46,432 bases of DNA from Oligoflexus sp. (GCA_014377445.1 JACMPP010000165.1:1-46432); one strand, 5' to 3'. Positions 25,121 to 34,262 are shown, counted from the first letter of the stretch. The notes: generated from the letters alone by a model not told the origin. Numbers and translations are program-made.

Positions 25121-26185
25121 TTGTCGGGTAAGAATAAAATCCTTAAGAAAGGTGAACTTCTGTTCAAGGCTGGCGAAGCCTCGGATGGAATGTATGTCTT
25201 GCGTAAGGGTCAAATTCAAATCTTCCTCGATAAGGCGGGAACAGATATCGTTCTGGCTACTGTGGCTGCGGGCGGCATGGTCGGAGAGATGTCTCTCTTC
25301 GATAAAAAACCACGCTCGGCCTCCGCAAGGGCTCTCGAAGAAACCGAAGTCACTCAGATCTCCAACGACGACTTCAACAAAATCATTCAGCAGATTCCCA
25401 AGTGGCTCGTGAGTCTGATGGCGACACTCTCTTCAAGGCTTCGTGATACCAACGAACGTCTGCAAGAGCTGGAATCCAAATATAAGGGCAACAACAACCC
25501 GCTTGAGGAGTTGCTTAAGACACTCCAAATCCTGATCCTTCTTTATTATAAAGATGGCGTCAAAGAAGTGAAGAGCTGGGTTCTTGACCGCGATGCCGCC
25601 GCATCAGATCTCACCAAGATCCTCGGCATCGACAGGGCCAAAGTCGATCATTGGCTCAACGCCCTCATCAAGGGCGGACTCCTGGTCATGACGAAAAACC
25701 AATATAAAAAAGATGTGCTGGTTAGCCAGAATCGTGGCGACTTGGAACGCTTCAGTGAATTCGCTCGCAAACTTCGCATGAAGAATGCCAACCTTAAATC
25801 ACTGCCTCAGGATTTTGTCGATATACTGGAAATGTTGGCGAAGACCGCCAAGACTACAGCTTACGACACCTTCAGCATCGATTTGAAAGAGTTGATGAGC
25901 GAAGGCAAGACACTCGGTTTCCGCTCAGAGAACTGGGCGCAAATGGTGCCGATGTTCGCCGATATTGATGATTCGTTGTCGATTATCAAAGGACCGAAGG
26001 ATTTTTCTTTGAAAGTCACGAAGAAGACGATCGACGCTTTCCTTGCCAGCAGCAAGACCCTCCGCGCGGTGACTTTGTCTTATGATGCTCCAAGTCCTAT
26101 CGCCGCTGCTCCGAAAAGCCCCGTTGGCCAAAGCCCTAAGCCTTCAGCCCCTGCTACAAAACCGCCTGATAAAGCAGCTTCCTGA
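25121..26185 (+). CDS. cyclic-nucleotide-binding (Crp-like) regulatory protein
   Basis: The 354-residue product starts with TTG 25121, eight bases after AGGG. Residues 1-100 are a cNMP-binding fold (ILKKGELLFKAGEASDGMYVL, VAAGGMVGEMSLFDKKPRSASA). A helix with dimerisation character follows (about 103-125). About 133-205 look like a winged-helix domain (LTKILGIDRAKVDHWLNALIKGGLLVM). A C-terminal domain of about 100 residues of unknown fold ends in an Ala/Pro/Lys-rich tail. The phosphate cassette GEMSLFDKKPRSASA is close to canonical, with Arg before Ser-Ala. DNA binding is inferred only; it may instead be a cyclic-nucleotide-sensing adaptor. Confidence 0.8.
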   Translation: MSGKNKILKKGELLFKAGEASDGMYVLRKGQIQIFLDKAGTDIVLATVAAGGMVGEMSLFDKKPRSASARALEETEVTQISNDDFNKIIQQIPKWLVSLMATLSSRLRDTNERLQELESKYKGNNNPLEELLKTLQILILLYYKDGVKEVKSWVLDRDAAASDLTKILGIDRAKVDHWLNALIKGGLLVMTKNQYKKDVLVSQNRGDLERFSEFARKLRMKNANLKSLPQDFVDILEMLAKTAKTTAYDTFSIDLKELMSEGKTLGFRSENWAQMVPMFADIDDSLSIIKGPKDFSLKVTKKTIDAFLASSKTLRAVTLSYDAPSPIAAAPKSPVGQSPKPSAPATKPPDKAAS

Positions 26186-26202
26186 TCAATTTCCGAAAAA
26201 AA

Positions 26203-27135
26203 TCAGCAGGGCGGAACATGCGGCAGATGACTCGCTTCATGATCAATTTCAATCGTCACGAATTTAAAGCCCTTCTCTTTCAACTTGCCTCGCACGAGTT
26301 CGCGAACCGTATCCGCTGAAGCCGCGCCTTTGATAACCAGTCTGGTCGTCAAAACATGCTGGTGTCCATCGAGAGTCCAAGCCTGAATCTCTACAATTTC
26401 CTTCACACCTTCGATCTCTTCCAACTGCTTTTGCAGCACGGTCATATCTTCCGAACCGGGTACGTATTGCAAGATGATGCGAAAGGGTTCGCGCAGGTTC
26501 CGAATCACATTCCAGCTAATGAAAATACTGATGCCGATCGCGAGGAGGGGATCGATCCAGGCGAGATTGAAGAAGTAGATACAGATCGCGCCGATCAGAA
26601 CGACAATCCAGCCCAGCAAATCTTCAATGAGGTGCCAGGAAAGAATTTTTTCGTTGTGGGAATGTCCATGCGAAAGTCGAAGCGCGGCAATGCCGTTGAC
26701 CGCAATACCGACGACCGCGAGACCAATCATTCCACCGACATGGGGCAAAGCATCGGGGTGGAGCAAACGTTGAATCGCTTCGATCAGGACCACGAATGAT
26801 CCGGAAATGATCACGATACCCGTGATGATCGCCGACACAACGGAATAGCGAAGATAGCCATAGGGCAGACTCGCGGAGGGGCCGCCTTGGGATTTTTTCT
26901 GCAGATGAAGTGCGAGAGCCAAACTGAAACTATCGCCAAGATCGTGAATGGCGTCCGCGACGATCGCAAAACTACCGGTAAATAGACCGCCGATAATTTC
27001 GACTATGGCGAAGACAAAGTTGAGGATGAAGGCAAAGCGGATTCGCTTCAGTACGTTCTCGTTGCTTTGGTGAGAGTGATCACGATCATGCCCGTGGTCG
27101 TGATGCCCGTGATGATGGTGGTGATGACCGCCCAT
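26203..27135 (-). CDS. cation diffusion facilitator (Zn/Co/Cd efflux)
   Basis: CDF transporters export divalent metals against protons. The 310-residue protein begins with a His-rich metal-binding tail (MGG, six His, then HDHGHDRDHSH). Six helices follow. The second carries the metal site VADAIHDLGDS (His/Asp) and the fifth SWHLIEDLLGW. The C-terminal cytoplasmic domain has the histidines LDGHQHVLTTRL and IEIDHEASHLPH. The His-rich second loop is LSHGHSHNEK. It is second in a two-gene unit, 10 bases after a ZIP-like membrane protein, suggesting coordinated metal handling. Confidence 0.93.
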   Translation of the reverse strand: MGGHHHHHHGHHDHGHDRDHSHQSNENVLKRIRFAFILNFVFAIVEIIGGLFTGSFAIVADAIHDLGDSFSLALALHLQKKSQGGPSASLPYGYLRYSVVSAIITGIVIISGSFVVLIEAIQRLLHPDALPHVGGMIGLAVVGIAVNGIAALRLSHGHSHNEKILSWHLIEDLLGWIVVLIGAICIYFFNLAWIDPLLAIGISIFISWNVIRNLREPFRIILQYVPGSEDMTVLQKQLEEIEGVKEIVEIQAWTLDGHQHVLTTRLVIKGAASADTVRELVRGKLKEKGFKFVTIEIDHEASHLPHVPPC

Positions 27136-27145
27136 GCTTTAACTC

Positions 27146-27787
27146 CTAACCGTGACGATGTCGAATTCTAAGCACATTCTCTTTCAGATAATCATACACC
27201 AAATGAAAGAGGGCGCCCCCCATAAAGGCTTCGAATAAATCGAAGTAACTGGGCATGTGGCGGAAGACTGCCTGGCTTGCGACAAATCCCACGATCGTTC
27301 CAACCGCGATATTCAGAAGGACGAGCAAAGCGGCGCGATGACCGTAACGTTCGTAGAAATACTTCCAGATGAAGGCCTCAAACATTAGGCGGTGAAGGAG
27401 TACGCTCTGACTTAATTTCTCGGGATGAAGATGAGCCCCAAGCCCTGCGTCGTGGACATCGATCAAAGCCGCGCCATCGGTCGTGGCATGCAGGAATAGA
27501 AAGACTTGAACGAGAATGATGAAGAGCCAGGACATTTTCTTGGGTGAGTCGACAAAGAAAAAATGATCGCCGTAGCTAAAGAGGATGAGGCCAAATCCTG
27601 CGGCTATCACAGCACCCGCGCCGAAGGTCTCGAGATGTTCAAAAATAATATGAGCGAAGATGTTGTAGGTGATCGCTGCAACCAAGAGAAAGGCAAAAAC
27701 TTGCGACACTCTTCGGAATCGGGCGATACCCAAAACAACCAAAGGAGTCAGAGCAAGTTGTACGAGACTCAAGATTAGATAAAACAT
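27146..27787 (-). CDS. ZIP-like multi-pass membrane protein, probable metal permease
   Basis: This 213-residue protein has six or seven hydrophobic helices. Two helices carry histidines in ZIP-like positions: LHATTDGAALID (compare H-x3-DG/EG of ZIP helix 4) and LLHRLMFEAFIWKYF (compare HRLPEG/HE of helix 5). Between them lies HDAGLGAHLHPEKL. The length is short for ZIP and the loop is not long, so it may be a divergent relative. Cotranscription with the CDF gene (10-base gap) supports metal transport. The metal and direction cannot be read. Confidence 0.65.
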   Translation of the reverse strand: MFYLILSLVQLALTPLVVLGIARFRRVSQVFAFLLVAAITYNIFAHIIFEHLETFGAGAVIAAGFGLILFSYGDHFFFVDSPKKMSWLFIILVQVFLFLHATTDGAALIDVHDAGLGAHLHPEKLSQSVLLHRLMFEAFIWKYFYERYGHRAALLVLLNIAVGTIVGFVASQAVFRHMPSYFDLFEAFMGGALFHLVYDYLKENVLRIRHRHG

Positions 27788-28141
27788 CGCCGTTGATCAA
27801 AGGCCTCATCGAAAGGAGCTAAAAGAAAGAGTTTGGGCCGCTCAAAGGCAAGTCAATTTGGGTAAAGCCTGGGTTTTCTTGCTTTGACTGGAAGCCAAGT
27901 TGTTAGTGGATAGGCCGGGGCGAGTCAAGAATAAATCATGCAAAATAGTTCAATTTGGCTGTGACTAACGCAATATTTTGCTCTAGTGTTCCGCCAGATA
28001 GGTTTTGAGGCTGCGTTGCCATCTCAATCGGCTTACTCACATTTGCCCCTTGTAGGGTAGCCTAAAGCCAACTCCGTAGCCTAAATCGAAGACGCCTTGC
28101 CCAATAACCTATCTGACGAAGCACCCAGACAGCCCGAAGCC
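27788..28141. other. intergenic region with GTAGCCTAAA direct repeat
   Basis: There is no gene in these 354 bases. GTAGCCTAAA occurs twice (28057-28066 and 28076-28085, 19-base period). CAGATAGGTT (27995-28004) is the inverse of AACCTATCTG (28106-28115). Either pair might be an operator, but none matches a site I know. The metal-transport operon's promoter should lie at the left end; TTGACT with TAACAA 17 bases apart on the minus strand (about 27930-27900) is a weak candidate. Confidence 0.35.
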
Positions 28142-28729
28142 TTAGGGATAGAGCAACTGACAATCCCAATTTCCATTTTTGCGGGTATAAACCCAGCGAT
28201 CGTGGAGTCTGAAGGGTCGCTCAACCCAAAATTCGATACGATCCGGCACTATGCGCCAACCCGACCAGCCATCCGGCCGCGGCACAGTCTTACCCTCAAA
28301 TCTTTTCGTGAATTCGGCCAGACGCTGTTCGAACTCCGAACGGGCGGCCATCGGTCGCGATTGAATCGATGCCCAGGCTCCGATCTGACTGTCGCGGGCT
28401 CTCGATGCGAAGTACTCGTCCGCCTCCTGGGACGTGACAGGCTCCACCTTGCCGGTGACCCTGACCTGTTTGCCAAGTTCTTCCCAATGAAAATTGATCG
28501 CCGCGATACCCGTGGCTTTGAGGTCCCTGCTCTTATCGCTTTCCAGGTTGGTATAGAAAACCACACCCTGTTCATCAAAATGCTTCATCAGCACGATGCG
28601 AACGGCAGGCGTGCCCTGCGCATCCACTGTAGCCAGGGACATAGCGTTGGGATAACGCAAAGAAGTCTTTTGCGCTTCTTTGAACCAGCTATCAAATTCT
28701 TGGATGGGAGTGGACGCCTGAGTTGCCAT
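28142..28729 (-). CDS. pdxH: pyridoxine/pyridoxamine 5'-phosphate oxidase
   Basis: PdxH oxidises PNP or PMP to pyridoxal 5'-phosphate with FMN. The 195-residue product starts at ATG 28729 (MATQASTP), with AAGGAA six bases upstream; a longer frame to 28753 is less likely. Family motifs: AMSLATVDAQGTPAVRIVLMK, VVFYTNLESDKSRDL, INFHWEELGKQVRVTGKVE, SQIGAWAS, and the C-terminal WSGWRIVPDRIEFW...RLHDRWVYTR. It is 74 bases after the M1-like gene and may be its last operon member or independent. Confidence 0.95.
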   Translation of the reverse strand: MATQASTPIQEFDSWFKEAQKTSLRYPNAMSLATVDAQGTPAVRIVLMKHFDEQGVVFYTNLESDKSRDLKATGIAAINFHWEELGKQVRVTGKVEPVTSQEADEYFASRARDSQIGAWASIQSRPMAARSEFEQRLAEFTKRFEGKTVPRPDGWSGWRIVPDRIEFWVERPFRLHDRWVYTRKNGNWDCQLLYP

Positions 28730-28803
28730 GCTGTTTCCTTTCGTGCCGATCACTACTGCTTAACTCTTTGTAAGCCGGAGAGAAAGGAGAAAGAGTCTAC
28801 GGC

Positions 28804-31422
28804 TTAGAGGTTTCCGGAGAAGTCGAAAAGGATGCCGGGCTTGCGATCGACCACCCCATTTAAATTGCGGTAGAAGATTCCGTTGAGACTGAAGCGGAAC
28901 ACGGTGACCGTGTCTTTGCCGGCGATGTCGCCACCGATCGGCAGACTGTAACCGACGCCGGAAACTGTTAGCTTGGCATCAGGATCGCTCATCTGAGCGC
29001 CATCGATAAAGGTCTTGAATTGAGAACGGCGCGGAAGAATAAACCAGGACTCCGGCAGGGGAAGACTGGCGGGAGTGGAGGCCTCAAGGTTATAGGCCGC
29101 CACGCGCAAGGCCCCCGGCAGGGACGGACGATCGAGCCTGACATGAGCTTCGTCCAGGTTCTGCACGCGGAACAAGGCTGTTCGCGGCACGATCCCCTCC
29201 GCCTTGGTTGAGCCCCAAAAGCCCCGGACCTTCAAAGCGAACTTGCGGCTTTCACAACCCGCACCAATGCGGCCAAAGGCTCTTTGATATTTGAAATCCC
29301 CGCTGGGAACATATAGGGTGCTTTCCGATTCCACTTCCTCCTCATGACCACAGACATGTCCCGATTCGCTCGCATTCGCGATGTTGAGAGCGCTTGTAAA
29401 ATGGCGGCTGCGGGGTTGACCAAGCATTTGCTTCGAACGAAGTTTCGTCGAGCCGTTCACATAGGGAAAGAGCGACCAGAGCGGTTTGCGCTTGATCGTC
29501 ACATCCATGCGTCGCTCGCCATCCTCAACATGCCCATCGTCCTGTCCGACTTTGGCCATGATGAGGAGCGAACTCTGCGGCAGGGCTTTTATATAGTTGA
29601 AGTTGAAACCGGTGACGTTGGTCTGTGGCGTATAACGCACAAGCCCCGTCAATCCCGAGTTGAGATAACGGAGTGATTGCCAGGCCAGATCGATGGTGAA
29701 GGGTTCGCCTGGAAGCTGTGTGGCAAAGGGCAGCCAGACGATCGTGTAAGCGTCGTCTTCAAGGCCCCGCGCCGCGCCCGGGAAAAAAGCGATCTTGGGG
29801 GCACCGGTCTTATTGTTGAATCGATCCTTGTCGAAGACGGCTCGACCGGGATTGATCTCGATCTTCGAGATATCGCTTTCAGCCACTTCGATCGGAACTT
29901 CCACGTCCTGCCTGACCGGTTCGACGAAGGAAACGATTCGACTGCCGTCTTTGGTCGTGACCCAGAGATCGATAGGCAGGAGCAATTCGTTGTCATAATG
30001 AACCCGGACAAAGGTCTTGCCATCTCTGACAAAGGTCCCCTTCAGGCTCGCATCGGGCCAGTCGTCCGACTGCCAGTATTTCATCGTGAGTTCGCCGAGG
30101 CCGGGGCGATATTTATCGACTAGCCGAGCAAAGACCTTGGGCTGAAGGCTTTCCTCGCCGCATTGAGCAGTCGCTTCCTGAATGAAAGTTTGGAATTCTC
30201 TTTGTCCAAACTTCCACTGTAGATAACGGAGAATATGAGTATGACGAATAAAAGCAATAAAAGGTCTATCTTGAGTCGCATGTTTGGAAACTCCTTCTTC
30301 GTCCATTAAAGCCGTCTGGGGATGAAGCAGCGACAGGGATGCTGCCGCGAGATCTTGAGCCTGGCGGTAGTTGAGGTTGAGGTAAGGACTGCCGCTCTCC
30401 CCACGCCCGAACAGTTCAAAATAATCTTTTTCCGCTATGAGGCTCGAATAGACCAGCATATCGGCAAGGCCCTGCACAAGCCAGTGATCATCGATCGTCT
30501 GGGCTCGACAGCCGAGACCAAACCACTGCTGGGCGATCTGGGTCGTCAACTGCCAGACGTTCCAGTGCGTAATCTCCTGCTGCAGGTAGCGCATCGCGGG
30601 TTGCTGCGGTGTGTTGAGCGTCACCAGTCCTGGAGTTCGAACCGGCTCAAAATCATCGGTTTCGACGAGGAGAATGGTGGGCTCCTGGACTCTGCCACTG
30701 AATTTAGCAAAACGAGTCAACGCGTTTTTAGCTACGGTGATGAGGGCTTTGAAACTCTCGGATTTGGAGAGCGTGATCAGCGTCTGCGCGCCTAGATTAT
30801 GATATTCGAGCCGTCCGAGCTTGTAGAAGACCGCCGAGAAGGATGTGCCTTCATAAGACCAATGGCCATCATTCCAAATACCCGGAGCTCCGAGATTCCA
30901 GCCTTCAGGGGCTTCAAACGCGACATCGAACTTGGCCTTCGGCCATATGCTGGCAAAGGTCTGTTCGTTTTGCGTGGGACAGGAACTTAAAAGAATGGGA
31001 TGCCATAGACTCAAAAGCCGGGGGGCCAGAGGCCGATCGTTCCAGCCGCCGATGCTCAGCATGTATTTGAGTTTGAGCTTCGTTACCGAACGCGGCAGTC
31101 GATAGAGCGCCGGACCGATGTGTTCGATCCCGCCCATATCTGTCCATTGAAAAGACAGTTCCTGCCGGCCGGCATTCTCCTGGGGAGATGCGGCTTTCAG
31201 CGATTCCAACAGCAAAATATCCCGTAGCTTCTGGTCGTGCGCAGGGACATAGAGACAAGCACCTTCTGGGATACCATCGATCTCAAAGTCGACTCCGATG
31301 GGAGCCTTGAGTTCAACGGCATCAGGACTTATCGCAAGCCTGGCGAGATAGCGTAGCTCCGGCTGAGCATAGCCCACCCCTGGCAAGAGCAGTGCTATCA
31401 GTAGCCCCAAGCGATTTATCAT
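28804..31422 (-). CDS. secreted M1-peptidase-like protein lacking all zinc ligands
   Basis: The 872-residue protein has a signal peptide (MINRLGLLIALLLPGVGYAQ). The centre resembles M1 aminopeptidases. The family helix HELAHQWFG is here TQIAQQWFG (294-302), and the downstream WL-EGFA is WLVQGLA (314-320). Both zinc-binding histidines, the catalytic Glu and the third ligand Glu are therefore replaced (by Thr, Gln, Gln and Gln). The frame is intact and long, so it looks maintained, probably as a binding or structural protein. The C-terminal part (about 540-872) is beta-rich and may be an outer-membrane or carbohydrate-type domain. It follows the HPt-like gene by 13 bases. Confidence 0.75.
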   Translation of the reverse strand: MINRLGLLIALLLPGVGYAQPELRYLARLAISPDAVELKAPIGVDFEIDGIPEGACLYVPAHDQKLRDILLLESLKAASPQENAGRQELSFQWTDMGGIEHIGPALYRLPRSVTKLKLKYMLSIGGWNDRPLAPRLLSLWHPILLSSCPTQNEQTFASIWPKAKFDVAFEAPEGWNLGAPGIWNDGHWSYEGTSFSAVFYKLGRLEYHNLGAQTLITLSKSESFKALITVAKNALTRFAKFSGRVQEPTILLVETDDFEPVRTPGLVTLNTPQQPAMRYLQQEITHWNVWQLTTQIAQQWFGLGCRAQTIDDHWLVQGLADMLVYSSLIAEKDYFELFGRGESGSPYLNLNYRQAQDLAAASLSLLHPQTALMDEEGVSKHATQDRPFIAFIRHTHILRYLQWKFGQREFQTFIQEATAQCGEESLQPKVFARLVDKYRPGLGELTMKYWQSDDWPDASLKGTFVRDGKTFVRVHYDNELLLPIDLWVTTKDGSRIVSFVEPVRQDVEVPIEVAESDISKIEINPGRAVFDKDRFNNKTGAPKIAFFPGAARGLEDDAYTIVWLPFATQLPGEPFTIDLAWQSLRYLNSGLTGLVRYTPQTNVTGFNFNYIKALPQSSLLIMAKVGQDDGHVEDGERRMDVTIKRKPLWSLFPYVNGSTKLRSKQMLGQPRSRHFTSALNIANASESGHVCGHEEEVESESTLYVPSGDFKYQRAFGRIGAGCESRKFALKVRGFWGSTKAEGIVPRTALFRVQNLDEAHVRLDRPSLPGALRVAAYNLEASTPASLPLPESWFILPRRSQFKTFIDGAQMSDPDAKLTVSGVGYSLPIGGDIAGKDTVTVFRFSLNGIFYRNLNGVVDRKPGILFDFSGNL

Positions 31423-31435
31423 TCAGAATTTGGCC

Positions 31436-31726
31436 TTATACGAACTTAGGACGAACAACTGAAAGAAAATCACGCATTTTCGCAACTGAAGCTTCGCATT
31501 CTTCCTGACGATGCTCGCCAGCATGCTCAACAATTTCTCTGGAAATATCGCTCAGAACTTTCATGCCGACCGACTCAGCCGTTGCGGCAACTCTTTTACT
31601 GATCTTCTCGATCGCGGGAAAGTCTTTGCGACTCAACGCGAGCTGAAGATAACCCAAATCCTCTTGCCGGCCGCGGATATAGCGTGGCACAACATCCTGC
31701 AGACCCCGGTCAAATTCGACGATCAT
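31436..31726 (-). CDS. HPt-domain-like protein lacking the phosphoacceptor histidine
   Basis: The 96-residue helical protein fits histidine phosphotransfer domains: VVPRYIRGRQEDLGYLQLAL, then DFPAIEKISKRVAATAESVGM, then ISREIVEHA. In HPt proteins the second block reads about I-rr-i-G-H-d-mKGsg-s-y-G; here the His position is Lys44 and the conserved Lys-Gly is Ala47-Ala48, while Gly54 is retained. It cannot accept phosphate in the normal way. GAGG lies eight bases before ATG 31726. It is first in a probable operon with the inactive M1-like gene, which is an odd pairing of a cytoplasmic and an exported protein. Confidence 0.7.
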   Translation of the reverse strand: MIVEFDRGLQDVVPRYIRGRQEDLGYLQLALSRKDFPAIEKISKRVAATAESVGMKVLSDISREIVEHAGEHRQEECEASVAKMRDFLSVVRPKFV

Positions 31727-31857
31727 GCTTAAGTCCTCATTCTTTAAAGGTAGAGAGTAATGTCACATCATCCATTCTACACCGACCGAGAGCGGCAATT
31801 GTTTCTTAGCGTGAGAAGCTTTGTACATATAGATTTGAACCTTATGGGAAGCAATCG

Positions 31858-31885
31858 TTGACAAACAGATTCGAGCTTCTATAAT
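31858..31885 (+). promoter_or_regulatory. consensus sigma70 promoter of tig
   Basis: TTGACA (31858-31863), a 16-base spacer and TATAAT (31880-31885) are perfect matches, 93 bases before the tig ATG. A GAGATC...GATCTC inverted pair lies in the leader (about 31926-31950). Confidence 0.8.
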
Positions 31886-31977
31886 TTGCAGACTTTTCGG
31901 GTGGCTGAGTGAGTCCGCCGCGTTAGAGATCCCAAAGAGCATTGAGATCTCAGAGAGATCCCCAATAGAGGTTAAAT

Positions 31978-33285
31978 ATGAAGGCTCATGTTGAAGAAGT
32001 TAGTTCAGTTCAGCGCCGCATCCGAGTAGAACTCAGCGCAATTGATGTCAAATCCGCATTTGACTCTGTTTATAAAAACCTGCAAGGCAAGGCTCGTATC
32101 AACGGCTTCCGTCCGGGCAAGGCTCCCTTGAACGTCATCAAAAAGATGTACGGTTCGTCGATCGCTTATGACGTCGCTGACCAATTGGTACGCAACAATC
32201 TTTTCACAGCGATCGATCAACAGTCTCTACGTCCAATCAGCGCTCCTGTGTTGGAAACCTTCGATCTGCCTAAAGAAGATACAGACTATGCCTTCTCGGC
32301 ACTTGTCGATATCCTCCCAGCTCTCAACATCGACGGCTACAAAGGTCTCGACCTTAAGGCTAGCGTCGTTGAAGTTTCTGACTCCGACGTCGAGCGCGAA
32401 ATTGAATTTATTCAACGTCGCCAGGCCAAGAGCAAAGAACTTGGCGCAGACGAAAGCACAGTCGCCAAAGCAGGGCACGTGGTCAATATTAGCCAAAAGG
32501 CGACTGTTGATGGTGAAGAATTTTCTGAGTTCACTTTTGATAAAGTCCCCGTCGAGCTGGGCAAGAACTATCTACTCCCCGAACTCGAGTTGGCTGTAAT
32601 CGACATGAAAATCGGCGAGTCGAAGACTCTCGACATCGCAGTTCCAGAGCATGTCTTGGACAAATCCAAAGTCGGCAAAGTCGCAAAGGCGACCGTGAAG
32701 CTTGAAAGCATCACCGAGTTGACCCTCCCAGAAGTCAATGACGACCTGGCCAAAGATCTTGGCCTCGACGACCTCAAGACTCTGAAGACCAACATCCGCG
32801 ACCGCCTCGACAAACAAGCTGAAGGCCACAAACGCAATCAGCTCGAGACCGGTATCTTCGAAGAATTGAACAAGACGAACAACTTCGAAGTCCCACCATC
32901 GATGGTTGAGCAGGTTATCGACAGCATGTTCGACGAAGCCGAGTTCTCTTCTGACGCTGAACGCAAGCAAATGAAGGCGAATCAAGGCGAAAGAGCCAAG
33001 GCTCGCGAGACCGCTTTGCAGCGTGCACGCAACACCCTGATTCTTTCTGAAGTAATCAAGTCAGAAAAGATTAACGTCACGGACGAAGATTTCGATGCCT
33101 ACGTAAAAGAACTTATTGGCGGATCTATGGGTGGAATGCCAGCCGACGCCAAACTCTTCGACAGCATCAAAGCCTCAATGGGCCAACATGCTCGCGAATC
33201 GCTCCTTTTCAAAAAAGCGATTGATTTTGTAATTTCCCATGCGAAAATTACTGAGACCAAGGAGTCGAGCCCTACTCCGGCTTAA
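31978..33285 (+). CDS. tig: trigger factor (ribosome-associated chaperone)
   Basis: Trigger factor binds nascent chains at the ribosome exit and has peptidyl-prolyl isomerase activity. The 435-residue length is typical. The N-terminal ribosome-binding signature is INGFRPGKAPLNVIKKMYG. The central FKBP-like domain covers about 160-245, with degenerate active-site text. The C-terminal helical domain follows (NDDLAKDLGL onward). GAGG is seven bases before ATG 31978. It heads tig-clpP-clpX-lon, the conserved proteostasis cluster, but a strong terminator and 374 bases separate it from clpP. Confidence 0.96.
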   Translation: MKAHVEEVSSVQRRIRVELSAIDVKSAFDSVYKNLQGKARINGFRPGKAPLNVIKKMYGSSIAYDVADQLVRNNLFTAIDQQSLRPISAPVLETFDLPKEDTDYAFSALVDILPALNIDGYKGLDLKASVVEVSDSDVEREIEFIQRRQAKSKELGADESTVAKAGHVVNISQKATVDGEEFSEFTFDKVPVELGKNYLLPELELAVIDMKIGESKTLDIAVPEHVLDKSKVGKVAKATVKLESITELTLPEVNDDLAKDLGLDDLKTLKTNIRDRLDKQAEGHKRNQLETGIFEELNKTNNFEVPPSMVEQVIDSMFDEAEFSSDAERKQMKANQGERAKARETALQRARNTLILSEVIKSEKINVTDEDFDAYVKELIGGSMGGMPADAKLFDSIKASMGQHARESLLFKKAIDFVISHAKITETKESSPTPA

Positions 33286-33318
33286 CAACTGCTGAATTTT
33301 TCACGATACTTCTGATAC

Positions 33319-33359
33319 AATCCCCTCTGGCATTAAATTTTGTCAGAGGGGATTTTTTT
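33319..33359 (+). terminator. intrinsic terminator of tig
   Basis: AATCCCCTCTG and CAGAGGGGATT form an 11-bp perfect stem with a 14-base loop, followed by a run of T, 34 bases after the stop. Confidence 0.9.
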
Positions 33360-33659
33360 AATTATCCTCTATAAGAGATAATCCAGCGTTTCTCTTTCTC
33401 TCTCTCTGAGCTTTTCGGATGCGAGCTGTAAAGAAGGCGAAGAAGTGCGTTGTGGTTGGAAATACGGCACGAGTATCTATCTGATAGCGAGCTTCATTCC
33501 TCCCCTACCCTGCTTCTCCATTTTGCACTAACGCCGCGAAGCAACTTGTGTTTGTACGGGATGTGTCTTAAGTTGAAGGTGTATGTATTGACAACTGCAA
33601 CGAAAATTGTGGCTCAATACACGAAAGCGTAAACCCAAGTAGCGTATAAGGATGTTGCA
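33360..33659. other. clpP upstream region
   Basis: About 300 bases with no gene. A CT-rich run lies at about 33390-33408. TTGACA at 33588-33593 is a plausible -35 element, but no good -10 sits 16-18 bases on. No clear heat-shock (sigma32) consensus is seen. Confidence 0.35.
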
Positions 33660-34262
33660 ATGGCGCTCATACCTGTTGTCGTTGAGCAAACAAACCGCGG
33701 CGAGCGTTCGTGGGATATCTATTCCCGCTTGCTTCAGGAACGGATCGTGATGTTGGGCTCCCCCGTTTACGATGAGATCGCAAACGTAATTGTGGCCCAG
33801 CTCCTCTATTTGGAAAGTGTCGATCCAGAGAAAGACATCAGCTTCTATATCAATACCCCAGGCGGTTCGATCACCGCTGGGATGGCTATTTACGACTGTA
33901 TGCAGCTAATCCGCCCTGATGTTCGCACCTACTGTATCGGACAGTGTGCAAGCATGGGTGCATGGTTACTCGCAGCCGGATCGGAAGGCAAACGCCACAT
34001 CTTGCCCAATGCCAGCGTGATGCTACACCAGCCTCTCGGCGGAGCCGGTGGTCAGGCGACCGACATCGACATTCATGCGCAAGAGATCATTAAAACGAAA
34101 GCTCGCATGATATCGATTTTGTCTCGTCACACGGGCCAGACAGAGGACCGCATCAAACGCGATATCGATCGCGACTTCTTTATGACTGCTGAACAAGCTA
34201 AAGAATACGGTATGGTAGATCACATTATCGCTCCGGCTAAAAAGCTAGCGAAGAAGCCCTAA
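33660..34262 (+). CDS. clpP: ATP-dependent Clp protease proteolytic subunit ClpP
   Basis: ClpP forms the barrel peptidase that works with ClpX. The 200-residue product has the triad Ser98 (CASMGA), His123 (MLHQPLGG) and Asp172 (DRDFFM). [21 protein letters not shown] is the conserved N-terminal pore region. AAGGA lies before ATG 33660. The clpX start follows after 85 bases, which include a small hairpin. Confidence 0.97.
   Translation: MALIPVVVEQTNRGERSWDIYSRLLQERIVMLGSPVYDEIANVIVAQLLYLESVDPEKDISFYINTPGGSITAGMAIYDCMQLIRPDVRTYCIGQCASMGAWLLAAGSEGKRHILPNASVMLHQPLGGAGGQATDIDIHAQEIIKTKARMISILSRHTGQTEDRIKRDIDRDFFMTAEQAKEYGMVDHIIAPAKKLAKKP

Noticed and set aside
28097..28807. 236-codon plus-strand ORF
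   Set aside because: It is antisense to pdxH, whose family motifs are complete; the plus translation has no recognisable domain or ribosome site.
33450..33632. 60-codon ORF before clpP
   Set aside because: No ribosome site or domain; it overlaps the probable clpP promoter region.
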